DNA from: Atriophallophorus winterbourni
Lineage: Eukaryota; Platyhelminthes; Trematoda; Plagiorchiida; Microphallidae
Direction: 5' to 3'
Assembly: GCA_013407085.1 (NCBI GenBank)
Contig: JACCGJ010005542.1
Coordinates: forward strand, 27,248-91,247
DNA: 64,000 bases
The translations under genes were made by a program, and so were the position numbers. Below the pieces are notes generated by a model, which worked only from the letters and a program-made list of their open reading frames with translations, was not told the DNA's origin and searched no databases. Shown one piece after another: positions 53,640 to 64,000 of this stretch (within the stretch, counting starts at the first letter, position 1; every line of letters starts with the position of its first letter).

Positions 53640-54460
53640 TAACGCTTATCTACGTCGATTTATTAAAAATTAAATTTCGTTGTGATGCACAAAGTTCAGG
53701 GGTATTTTAACTGGGTAATTTATGGAGTTAGTATTAGCAAATCAATCCAGACTTTCCAAGCGCAGTGTGAAATCGGCCAATTGTATAACCGCCTTAGGCT
53801 GAATATAATAATTTGAAAGCGTTAAAACACTTTGTTTTGCAGGAATTATTTTCTTTCGTAATTATACCAGAATATTTGAGAAAGTGAGTTTTCATTTATG
53901 AACGTTTTTCATTTCAATTTTGTGCGTCGTTTTCTTTGAAATAACAGAACACACTTGAGCCAACTAAGTGTGCACACTTTACATCCCACGTTCTGCCGAA
54001 ACTTTCTTTCTTTTACGTTTCAACTAGATTGCTCTGATTTATGTCTAAAGAGTAATATTCGGGCACATAACATTATGATAGAAACTCATCGCGCTGTACC
54101 CGAAGATTACGGAATAGTCGACTCCATTTGATTCAACCTACTTCTATTTCTCACGTTCTATTATGATAGTAGTATATTTATAGAGAATAATAAACTCAGT
54201 ATAGGCTCATCACTACAGTTTCACCACAAATTAAACAATGTAACAACATCATTCGACAGTCTGGTATTTCGAAATCATTTAATGGCACTGGCATGAAATT
54301 CAGTTTAATATCTACCTTTATTGCGAAATAATAAAATACACAACGAAAGATGATAAATGAAGTTCAGGCATAACGGAATTTAAATCACACGGTACGGTTA
54401 TTCAGATCTTATTCTTCGGCCTGGCTTTTGCCAAAGTTACTATTCCAAATCGGAACCCGA
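53640..54460. other. AT-rich, nothing recognised
   Basis: No motif or strong repeat seen; a weak similarity between 53545-53590 and 53960-54005 (CTAAGCGTGGACGCTTTAAA versus CTAAGTGTGCACACTTTACA) hints at an old dispersed repeat. Confidence 0.45.
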
Positions 54461-54464
54461 TTAC

Positions 54465-56310
54465 TCATATCAATAGTTCAATAGTGTATTACGGTATAAA
54501 AAAGCTGAGGGCTTGTACAAACCGCAGGATAGATAGAGCGGTGGGTCGAAAAAGCAAAGATAGAAATGTTTGAGTTTCCAAGGCCTTATAGCGGGCCTCA
54601 TTCGCGTTTGGCCTGCACCATCAATGGATTTTTGTGGCATTTGGACAGGTAGGGCGTCAACCCGGGACACAGCTACCCACCACATCCTCCGGAACAGGGT
54701 CAGTTGAAACTGCGTGTATACGGACTTTCGATACTGGGATCTGGAAGAGCAATGAAACTAACAAAGAGTTAGCGGGGTTGTGAGGAAAATGCAAATGGCA
54801 CAGAAAGAGAACTTACCGTTGCCACGAGCTAGTGAGTTTTGCAGGGGAAAATGCAATAGGGTTTGTAAAAAAAATTAAAATAGTGTTTACGGGGTACTTG
54901 TGTCTTGGGAGTGGGAGATTTCATGGAGGTGAGAATCGAGGAGACCTTTGAATGAACCGAGAGAAGCGACCTCAAAAAGCGTGCCTGGAAGAGTGTTTCA
55001 CTGACTGCATGCTCTCACAGAGAAAACGCTGTGTCGACATTCAAGCCTGCTCTGTTGATGTAACAGTTTGAGCTCATGTCCTCGGATGTTAGTGCTTGGA
55101 GAGGGAACGAATAGGGAGTTGCATGGATGGGAGGGGTCAGTCAAGATCCGGTGGGTAAGTAACATGTCACCGCGGTGAAGACGGTAGGTAACGGAGAATA
55201 TATCTAAACTGCGTAACCTTTCCTCGTAAGACATGTTAGGCATACCACGGACAAGCTTTGTCGCACGTCTCTGGGCTTTTTCGAGAAGGGACACGTCTTT
55301 GCATAGCCAAGGATGCCAAGCCTGTACTGCGTATTCCAAGTGTGGAGGATGTAGACATTCAGCAGTGTCGGGAAGAGAAACCGGTCAAACCTGCCTAAAG
55401 CGCGGCGAAGTAAGCCAGTGTTGCGATTGGCTACCGCTGCGGCTCGTTCGCATTGCGTGGTGCAACCGAGATCGTGCTGGATGATGATGCCGAGATCCTT
55501 TTCTTGTCGAACTCTCTGAAGTACTGTTGAGCCCAAACTGTAAGCGACCGGATCTGAGTGTCGGATGGGGAGAACGCTACACTTGGAGGTGTTAAATGGG
55601 AGATGATTCCTCAAAGACCAGCTGTGTAAACGATCTAAGTCATCTTGTAGGACGTGTGAATCGCTTGGCGATTTGAGTGAGCGCCAGATTTTGACATCGT
55701 CCGCAAATAGGAGGAACGGCGATTCAATGTTTTGGCCAATATCATTGATGAAAATGATGAAGAGTCGGGGACCAAGAACGGAGCCTTGTGGCAGACCGCA
55801 CTTGATTGGGAAGCGGGCAGAATAGAAGTCACGCACACGAACACAGAGAGAGCGGTCGCGAAGAAAGTACTTCATCCAGGATAATAATGATGACCCAACG
55901 CCGCAGGCAGCGAGTTTAAGTAAAATAATGTCGTGGTCGACGCGGTCGAATGCCTTGGAGAAATCCAGAAATACTGCATCGACACCAATGCCTTCGTCCA
56001 CAGATTTCGTCCAGGCATCCCGTGCGAGAAGCAAGTTGGAAGTGCATGAACGGTTGGCGCGAAAGGCGTGTTGTTGTGTGATTAAAAGTCTATTTGTTTC
56101 CAGATGTGAAACAAGGTGGTCAGAGATTATGCTCTCCATGACTTTAGAAATGACTGACAACAGCACAATGGGACGATAATTTGCGGGTTCCGACCGGATA
56201 CCTCCTTTAAAGATAGGCGTGATAACACCTTCTTTCCAAGCTTGGGGGACAGTGGCGGAGTCCATTATGCACTTTCCTTGCATGGAAAGACGGGGTTTTC
56301 TAAACTAGAT
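54465..56310 (-). mobile_element. CR1-like element D, 5' truncated (minus strand)
   Basis: Carries the RT half of ORF2, a GC-richer 3' UTR and a CGTAATACACTATTGAACTA tail near 54470-54500. One frame break only. Related to but distinct from A/C. Confidence 0.85.
55204..56283 (-). CDS. Element D reverse transcriptase, frameshifted at the C-terminus
   Basis: A 359-codon open frame: VPQAWKEGVITPIFKGGIRS, EPANYRPIVLLSVISKVMES, QQHAFRANRSCTSNLLLARD, DAVFLDFSKAFDRVDHDI (55930), GLPQGSVLGPRLFIIFINDI (55780), FLLFADDVKIW (55700), QEKDLGIIIQHDLGC, RALGRFDRFLFPTLLN. After a one-base break near 55330 the protein goes on in another frame at 55339-54998 (MEYAVQAWHPWLCKD, RATKLVRGMPNMSYEERLR, RGHELKLLHQQSRLECRHS). 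The RT Asp residues are present. The endonuclease and ORF1 are absent because of 5' truncation, so it could not move by itself. Confidence 0.88.
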   Translation of the reverse strand: MQGKCIMDSATVPQAWKEGVITPIFKGGIRSEPANYRPIVLLSVISKVMESIISDHLVSHLETNRLLITQQHAFRANRSCTSNLLLARDAWTKSVDEGIGVDAVFLDFSKAFDRVDHDIILLKLAACGVGSSLLSWMKYFLRDRSLCVRVRDFYSARFPIKCGLPQGSVLGPRLFIIFINDIGQNIESPFLLFADDVKIWRSLKSPSDSHVLQDDLDRLHSWSLRNHLPFNTSKCSVLPIRHSDPVAYSLGSTVLQRVRQEKDLGIIIQHDLGCTTQCERAAAVANRNTGLLRRALGRFDRFLFPTLLNVYILHTWNTQYRLGILGYAKTCPFSKKPRDVRQSLSVVCLTCLTRKGYAV

Positions 56311-57240
56311 GTGGTGAGTGCTCATCACCTGATGCATTTTTTGATAACTTAAGGTAAACAGCCATCACCACACAATTTTGTCTTTTAGAATTTCTCAAAA
56401 TGCCCTCTGGTTTATGCAATTCTACCCAAACCTTCCGGAGATTAATGGACCAAGTATTCAAACGTTATATTTCGTTCATGTTCTACATTGACGACGACTT
56501 CATTGCTAGTTCTGTTCAAATGAAACATGCAGAACATCTGCAAGCAGTTGTTTAGCGACTTTCATATAATGGCGTTGTGGTTAACCTTGATAAATGCGTT
56601 TTTGATGTCGCCTCCTTTTAAAATTTAGGACATGTTGATGGAGTCGAAATTCGTCCCTCACCCGATAAACTATAATCAATTAACGATTATCCATGCGCAA
56701 CGCATCAGTGACAGTTATATCGATACCTTGCTTAAGTTAACTACTATGAAAGATTTACTCATAATTGCGCTTCAATATCTCAATTGACTGACTGACTGAA
56801 TGAATCTCAATGACTGAATTTTTTCGCAGAAGTAAGCATTGATCTAAAATGAATGCTGATGCTGTTAAATCGCTTCAGCGATTAGAGCTTGCGTTGAAAG
56901 AAGCATCTAGATTATCTTGCAACTCAATGTATCATTTGCTCCACTCTCACTTGTGACTAATGCATCCGAGGGAGTTGTATTGACGTTATTGTAAACCGCT
57001 TTCTTCCAGATGCATTCTCTTGCTTGCAACTCACCTTAAACATTCGAACGAACTCAGATTTCAAGCATTTATAAAATTGATCAGGAACAAGAGTGACTTA
57101 CAACAGTATCAGTCTACATCATTCTTCATAATTCAACGTAACACTATCCTCAATTCCTGCTTGTCTTCTTTATGCGATTTTCCAACGACAATCCCAACCA
57201 TTATTACCACAGTGACGAAAGAAGTCCAGTTTTAAACAGT
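56310..57240 (+). mobile_element. Gypsy-like LTR retrotransposon RT relic
   Basis: The plus strand encodes LEFLKMPSGLCNSTQTFRRL, MDQVFKRYISFMFYIDDDFI (YIDD catalytic box, 56490), HAEHLQAVV, VVVNLDKCVFDVASF, GHVDGVEIRPSPDKL (56640-56670), then an RNase H-like start (LVTNASEGVVLTLL near 56955). This is Ty3/Gypsy RT order (MPFGL, YIDD, G..V...GI.P...K). Stops and a frameshift; no LTR found in the window nearby. Confidence 0.75.
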
Positions 57241-57359
57241 TTCATTTTCTTTTTTATCTCGGCATCAATGTTACTCGTAAGTTGATCACTGGTCGATTTG
57301 TTTGGCCAAACAATAATAGATTAATAGATTTATTCATAGATGATTTGTGGGTGAAAATT

Positions 57360-58530
57360 GCTATACATTACAATACTCATAAAATGTACACCGGGTCGGA
57401 TGGTTAAAATAACAAATAATATTGTTGAATATTATTGTCAAACGTGAGATCATACTTGTCCATTTGGGCATAGAGTGATTTATTAAAAGCGTCAATCGTT
57501 TCAAATTGTACCACGAGTGTAGCTAAACTGATCCACAATTGCATATTGCGAACGGTAAATGAGTAGTGCCGCCGTTCCCTCTGTAAGGCTGTTGATACTG
57601 TTTAGATTGATCACCACGCAGCTGTTTGAAGGAAAGATGAAACAAATGACCGCATGAACGATTCATTTGATTAAGCGCTGTCAAAATGAAGAATAGTGCT
57701 CCTCATTGCCGTCTATATTGGTCTAAAAAGCAATTTCATTATTCTAAGTTGCATTTCGTATAGGAAATCCGAAAATCCAGAAACGAGCTTTGTCTCTTTT
57801 GAGCTGTGGTGTTTCCGATTGCTAATTATCTTTCTCGAACCAGCGATCAAATGACGTTATAGCTTATTACATATAAATGCGCATGTAGGTTGAAGTCCAT
57901 TTGTAAATTATATTGGTGTCAAGTGAAAATAGGGTTCTTCTGAGGAGGCTAAGTAACTTTAGGCTATGTTGGCAGTGAGTCGTTATTACATAGAGTTTCG
58001 TAAGTCAGAATAAATAATCACGACTTAATCTTTTTCGGAGGAGGTGGGTGTGAAAACTCTTTGGTCAATATAATGTCTATTGTTCAACTTGCTGTAGAGC
58101 TATACAAAGCTGTATTTTGTGGCATTCAGTAGCAGTTCGTTATCTAGGGATCAGGCATAAAATATAGCGAGATCCCGTCGCGGATTGTCCATGTTGGCTG
58201 CGGTGTTTATCTTCGTTACAGCTTGGCTAAATCAGCGCAAATAAATATTGGCAATAATATATATTAGAAACAAGATTGGTACGAAGACTGATCTCGGAAT
58301 AAACCTCTGTTCTACCGTTATCTTGAATAAGTCATACGTCGGTATTGCCAATTCGGAAGACAGATTATCCAAAATCCTTGACTGAATAATGTCTATTTCG
58401 GGTGAACCTGGTTTCTTCATTGTAATTAATTTGGTTTTAACAACGTTAAAAGGGCTTTCCATCTCGTGAATAATCCACAGGATGTAGCTGTTAGAGTTCA
58501 GAAACTGTACATGTGTCAAAAATTATGAGA
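57360..58530 (-). mobile_element. CR1-like RT relic (minus strand)
   Basis: Minus strand: VFVPILFLIYIIANIYL (58280), LDNELLLNATKYSFV (58130), NNRHYIDQRVFTPTSSEKD and VVIIYSDLRNSM (58060-57990), then VVQFETIDAFNKSLYAQMDK (57500). Order fits the second half of a CR1 RT. Many stops. Confidence 0.65.
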
Positions 58531-58869
58531 CTAGTGAGGCAAAGGTTTGACAAATAACGTTTGCACAATATTTAAATGATGTCACTATGCAAGTGGGATG
58601 GCCAGTGTCGGTAATCCCATTTAAACACTCTGGATTTTGTTGTAATGCAGGTATAATTCTTTAGGATTCATGACAAATTTTTCGACTAGACTGATTTGCT
58701 AATTTTTTCTATCATTTGGAATAAGCAGATACACCTACTTCGCAACAAGTTTTAGTTGCACCAATATAGTGGCGACGGATCGTCGAAGTACTTATAGCAG
58801 CCCTTGACACGTCTACACTTACATTTCCGCATACCGCTCTTAGCACGCTTTTTTATGCAACATGTTGCT

Positions 58870-59165
58870 TATTTATTTTGAGTATGATGACAAATCAATG
58901 ATGATACGGAGTTGGTTTAAAGAATAATTATCAGCTACATCAAATAAAACGATATTCTTAGAACAAGTTTCTGTTTGAGTTATTTCAGTACATAGAGTTT
59001 CTACGAATTTATTGGCTTGTATAAGGATATCATGATCAATAATAGAATTGGGCTTCATAAGAGATAATAAACGTTTAAGAGAATCAAATAAAATCTGAGA
59101 AGTTGTTATTTCGTTACGTAGACTTCATATTTCGGATTCTAATTTTTCAATTTATTTAAGATTAA
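58870..59165 (-). mobile_element. Retroelement coding relic, partner of 13270-13507
   Basis: The minus strand encodes EKLESEI, SLRNEITTSQILFDSLKRLL, MKPNSIIDHDILIQANKFVE, TLCTEITQTETCSKNIVLFD; the KNIVLFDVAD end resembles the first RRM strand of ORF1 proteins (KNVVIFGLPE). 59058-58873 is open. Confidence 0.5.
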
Positions 59166-59403
59166 GGAAGTGTCATTATCTAACATCACAGTGGAATTTC
59201 TTGTTTGAGGAATTTTACGAATTTTAATACGGCGAAAAATGTATGTTTTCGGATGCATATTGTACAGAATACCGTGGAACTAAGATGTTAACTTTAAAAT
59301 AATATCACAAGTTATCAGTTCCGGTATGTAGCGTACAGAGGAAAAAGGAATATGGAAATGTAATTGGGATCACGTACCGTATTCAAGCGCACGCCGGAGT
59401 TCC

Positions 59404-59600
59404 TCATAGTTCCTTAGCTGTTATGAGTTTAAAGAAATCCCATCGATTCGCAGTAACAATTGCTCGAATTAATTCAAAGTTCACACATGTATGTGTTCGT
59501 TGACTATTTTCTACTAGCTGGTATTGATGGATATAATCGATTGTCATTGGAACATCATCACTTAATCCGGATGGAGATGTGTAGGAAACAGTTTCGGTCA
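59404..59600 (-). mobile_element. Non-LTR endonuclease C-terminal relic
   Basis: YTSPSGLSDDVPMTIDYIHQ matches the last AP-endonuclease motif (usual PPLGKSDH..., with Asp in place of the catalytic His), followed by HTCVNFELIRAIVTANRWDF. About 65 codons, dead. Confidence 0.55.
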
Positions 59601-59604
59601 TGAG

Positions 59605-62600
59605 TTATTCGTTTGTAATTATGAGGTCCAGGGTAGATGGCCATTGATCTGATCGAAATGTCGTTGGTTGTTGTACATAGTTTTAAAGTGGGATGCAAGT
59701 CATTATTTCTTAAAGAAAGCATTTTTAGCGAAAGCTACTCGTAATGTGTATGACAAGTGTCGGTACAATAAAATCTCCTAGCATGAGCGCATGCAAGTAA
59801 GGGAACTTTAATGCAAAACGTATTGCATTAGAACGAACAGTTCCAGCGGCATATGATGAATAATAGGGTGATGAATAAAAGCTAAGAGGCACCTACCTAT
59901 ATCACCCAAAACCATGTGTCTAAGGCATTTAGCTCCCTGAAAAAATAGTACGAATAATGCTCTAATGTAAGTAGTGGAGGACTCCACCACCAATTGTCGC
60001 TCAATATTTTCTGTATATCTTCGCGTGTAAGATATTGAGTTTGAAGCCGCGTACGGAATTACTTAACCAGGTTTTTAGCACTGTAATCAAATCTCAAGAC
60101 ACTCCGGTCAAACGTGAATAGAGCTCAGTTAATTCGCCCAGGAATCCCTGAGCATTGTTGTAAATGCATAATAGATATTTTCTTTTGGGGCTCATGAAGT
60201 ACTTATAGCAGTGGATTCGCCGACCCAGAATTTGTCGGCTGCTGCAGATTTTTTGTCTTCGGTGCATGAGGTTGATTTGGTTGCGAAATCATTTCAGAAA
60301 CATCCATGTTCGTGCGCTTTATGTCGTGTACACCCTGAGTGCGAATTTGAGGAGGTGCCAATTCTCGGAATTAGTACCACGTTTCGAGTATTAGATCCTT
60401 TATTTTCGTGTGTGTGGTAGGATCATGTGAAAGGTAGATGCTATTGCGATTGATTTTTGGCACAATAAGCATAACATGAGCTGTTAACTTAATTCTTGTT
60501 CGTTAAAATGGGTACACCATTAACGATAACAGCTGGGGGTTTCATAGCCTATTTTGCCAGTTACGGATTATTACGACGAATTTGTAGTTCTTCTTACGAA
60601 AAATCGGGAAATATTCGGACAGCGGATTTATTTAAATCTGAGAGGGATTAGGCGAACAAGATAGTTGTACATATTGTACAGACCTTAATACTACACGCTG
60701 TAATCTGTTCGAGCTCGCACAAGGTGAGTTCGGGTGTTTTAGAAATCAGGTCGAAAACGCAAGTAAGGCAGTTATACCTAGGCTTTGGTGAAGATTATTC
60801 CATTATTTTCAGTCATCTGCTTTGTGTTGCTTTAGCGAAAGCGATGTTGATTCACTGAAATTACTACTAATTACCGTTAGATCTTCGATTGTGCTCTTCT
60901 GGAAAACTTCCGTATTACAATTTTATGTCATGATTTATACACATCTTATTACTCATATCCGCGATTCCAGAAACTTGATCAATTCGTAGAGTCTGATGGC
61001 TTGCAAACCTTACAGACTACACCAATAAATGTTTTTTTTCTTTTGAGCATTTCTGTAATGAATTGAATTGTTTTGAATTGAGCGAAATAACCAACCCAGG
61101 AATTGAATTGCGAATAATCACACTCACTTGAATCACACAGCGTGTAATAATTAATGTAACTAACAACGAGAATTTGAATTACAGAATTATCGATTAGTAT
61201 TCATTGTTAATCAAACAATCATCACAATTTCATTCTCCTCAAACGCTTTAGATATTGATTTTTATGGTGTTTTCTTCATTGTATTATATATTTTATTTAT
61301 TGTACATATATCTTTATTTTTTGATGCATATAGGTAAATATTTACACAATATAAATATATATTTTTCATGCCACACACGTGTTTCTATTTTTCACAAATA
61401 CAACGTGTGTGATTGCTTTGGATTTGTGTCATGTTTTGTTGACAAGTGTGTTTCGATATACCGGGTACAATAATCAGAAAACGTACTTTGTTACTGGGGA
61501 ATTCTGGTTTGAATCAACCGCCGAAAAACAAGGTTTTTTGGTAGCAACATACAATTGTTCGATTTATTCACATTTGAAACAACTTCCTATTAACAACCGC
61601 TAATATTGTCGCTTATATTTTTGTTTTCTAATTTTGTGTATTTCATTCCCACATAATCATAATATAGTGCATCCATGAATTTTATTTCCGTTATCGGTTG
61701 TAAATTTCCATTAAATCGATCAAAACAATACATTACAATTGTCATACCGATCAGCCATGGCATTTCCTTTAAGTTTGAGACAATTTTATATAGTTGTAAT
61801 CTTAGAAAAATAGAACAATATCTGGAACGGTATGCACATTGGTGAATCACCAAGGCTAAAAAAAATACTAGTTCATTTGTCAAAGTACTTAGATCTTACT
61901 GAATAATTATCCAGTACATTATTTTGGCTTGCGAAACCGTCCGTCAAACTGTACCGTTTTTGAAATAAATGAATGACCAGTGGTGAGACTGTCTATTATA
62001 ATCAATCGTTTTTATCTGAAGAATATTTGACATTCGATTTGAAAACTATGACTAATACAACCTGTGAATTCAGCAGAAGCGTTTTAAGTGATTACACTTT
62101 AAATATAAGAAAAGGTGCATCTAGTGAAAAGTTTTCCAACTTTTTGCTTTTGGCCCTATTGGGTCGATGTCTACCATGGATACACATCATAAGCGCAAGG
62201 TTGTCAGGCTCACAAGCATGAGTAAACATTTTGATTCAGGCGATTCGGGGTATTCTAGCGGCGCTCATTGCAATTAACAGTACTGTAACGAACGATGTTA
62301 ATTGCTCCCCGAAGGCGTGATATGTAATTAGCAGCAAAAATCATCGTCTGTGTTTTTCGCCTGGGAGAAGACGTATTACACAATGCCTTTAAATTGAGCA
62401 ATCAAGAACAAGTACTTTCCAGTGCATGTGGTAAAAAGCAACAGCTTTCATAGCTCTTTTCAAGCACCTTTGTACTGCAAATGCGGTCTTTCTAATTGTT
62501 GACTTCTTTATTTCAACCCACAATAGAGTAGATCTTGTAGTATACGACCATATGCCATTCTCTACACAACCAGACTAGAGTAAGCGACATACTATTATTA

Positions 62601-62990
62601 CGGTTATAACGGTAAGAATAATATTAATGCTAGCTACAATGTTGTTATATGATAAAATAAAGTAAAAGACTTGGAATAACTTACCGAAGATCGATGAAAG
62701 TTGAGTGAAGAGATTATCATAGGAAAGTCAGTTAATAGTTTGGCTTGGCACGGATAAGAAGTCACAAACATAAACATCATATTCTTCCACAATCGCTTAA
62801 ACAACTATGCCCATCAGATCTAATCCTTGTTAGCTTACACTGTATCGCATGGGAAGACCTAACATGGAGATTTGTTCGGTTGGGCGACCGAAACAGATGT
62901 TGCTGGCTCATTCTGGAGTTTTTGTGCAAACAAATCTACTTAAATGTGCCAGTCTGGAGAAATATTCATAACTGCTTAATTTCGATCAGT
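59605..62990. other. AT-rich, no gene recognised
   Basis: Open frames at 60211-60420, 61255-61603, 61973-62221 and others have no motif. The 60211 frame (SCALCRVHPEC) is Cys-containing but too short to classify. Confidence 0.45.
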
Positions 62991-62997
62991 CAAACGG

Positions 62998-63180
62998 TGG
63001 TAAATAGCCCAGGTCGTAGAGCGTGGGACTAAAATGTCGATGGTCGGGGCCTGGAATCCCACTTATTGCGGAGGATATGCACTGCTGATGAGCTCAAATA
63101 AGAGCTAAACTCTAGTCTAGTGCTCTCATTATGCACAGCCTTGATCAACTTTAAGAGTAGATTGATAAGCTGGTCAAGGA
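62998..63180 (+). mobile_element. tRNA-like SINE with hammerhead, schistosome alpha type
   Basis: TAGCCCAGGTCGTAGAGCGT (63005) looks like a tRNA box A region, and GGTCGGGGCCTGGAATCCCA (63043) like a decayed box B. These are followed by a hammerhead-like fold (63079-63123), the layout known for the Schistosoma alpha SINE. Single, decayed copy in this window. Confidence 0.7.
63079..63123 (+). ncRNA. Hammerhead ribozyme motif with one core mutation
   Basis: Type I order: stem I GCACTG (63079-63084) with TAGTGC (63118-63123); CTGATGA (63085-63091); stem II GCTC (63092-63095) / GAGC (63102-63105); the GAAA core reads TAAA (63106 is T where G12 is needed); stem III AC/GT around TCTA; cleavage would be after C 63117. 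G12 is the general base, so this copy should be inactive. Confidence 0.7.
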
Positions 63181-63578
63181 TAAGCATTCGCAAACACTCA
63201 CTGGTTCTCTATGATAATGATTATTTCGAGGACAAACATTGATCCGCAAATAGGTTTAATTGAATCCGTTGAACTAAGGTTAAGAACGAATGAAAGTTCG
63301 TGTGACGGATAAAATTAATGAATTTGCTATATGTATTTGTTTCCGTGAGCGGTAATATTTCTCACACTTATTCCATTCGTCGCAGTCAGTTCAGACAACA
63401 ACGAACAAGTTGACATTCAATTATCCTAGTCACAGCGAAAGAGAACGATTTGTGATGGTTGAATTTGAAAGTATATATTATTCAAGGTTTCAAGTTGTGA
63501 TTAATTGCGTATACAAATTGAATTAGAATGGAAATAACTACCTTTCTCAAAGAGCGTACAATAAGCTCAAAAGATATA

Positions 63579-63995
63579 TTACATAGATAGTCGTGAACAT
63601 GCTGTGGGAACGTATACGCGTACCAACACAACTCGCAACCCTGGAAACACGCTTAATGTGTAATGTAGCACCAGATTTCGAAATGTGATTTGAGTCGAGT
63701 TAAAAACGGTTGGGGTGTCATCAAACGGATTAGGGCTAGGATGAATCATAGAAAGATAGTTTAAGAAATGCGGACCTAATATATCAATCGAGTCTGTATC
63801 ACGGCCAGCATTAATGTCTAATACAAAGTATTTGTTTTGGCGTGAGATGACTTGATGTGGATCATGATATGGAGGTAGGAATATATTTCTCACGACAAAT
63901 GGAGGCGAAATCCCATGTATCTATTCAAGGTGTTCGTAGACTCAATATGTGAAAGGATGAGTGGGTTGGTATTGCAAAGGAAAAGCAATATTGCG
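63579..63995 (-). mobile_element. Gypsy-like integrase C-terminal relic (minus strand)
   Basis: The minus strand encodes PPYHDPHQVISRQNKYFVLD and INAGRDTDSIDILGPHFLNY, matching the pol end of Ty3/Gypsy elements (usual form YEGPF.V..R..KYFVLD..G..DTVSIDRLKPA). It runs off toward the window edge with a stop upstream. Not the same copy as 56310-57240 (other strand). Confidence 0.7.
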
Positions 63996-64000
63996 TAACA

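Overview
This 64 kb window reads as an invertebrate nuclear genome, most likely a digenean flatworm and probably schistosomatid. Two conserved genes are cut by many introns of only 28-42 nt, a known schistosome habit. The rest is full of CR1-like, RTE-like, Penelope-like and Gypsy-like retroelement relics, and one relic near the right end has the layout of the schistosome tRNA-like SINE that carries a hammerhead ribozyme. The species cannot be named from the sequence alone.

Layout. 0.6-1.9 kb: two Penelope-like fragments with a GIY-YIG nuclease, in inverted orientation. 1.9-4.7 kb: RTE-like debris plus a small terminal-inverted-repeat element. 4.7-9.2 kb: AT-rich and apparently non-coding. 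9.2-16.9 kb: decayed CR1-like pieces on both strands. 16.9-29.9 kb: three nearly full-length CR1-like elements head to tail (A, B, C); A and C belong to one young family, B to another. 29.9-32.5 kb: more RT debris and two SINE copies. 32.5-37.2 kb: the PPIL2-type U-box/cyclophilin gene on the plus strand, 13 exons that sum to an intact 548-codon frame. 39.9-47.6 kb: a LIN9-type (DREAM/MuvB) gene on the minus strand, 11 exons found, N-terminus missing. These two genes converge tail to tail. 41-50 kb: many copies of a ~225 bp structured SINE, mostly in the long LIN9 introns. 48-64 kb: RTE, CR1 and Gypsy relics and the hammerhead SINE.

The least expected observations are: (1) a textbook-looking -1 frameshift signal (A6C or A6T slippery heptamer, 8-nt spacer, 7-bp hairpin) in the ORF1/ORF2 overlap of elements A and C, where ORF2 has no ATG before its first endonuclease motifs; (2) a SINE with four perfect short hairpins and a 3' end shared with a local RTE-like element; (3) two hammerhead-like motifs, one in the tRNA-like SINE with a single core mutation and one in the Penelope 3' region; (4) a PPIL2 poly(A) signal lying inside an RT coding relic. 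All homology calls are from reading motifs by eye; no search was run.
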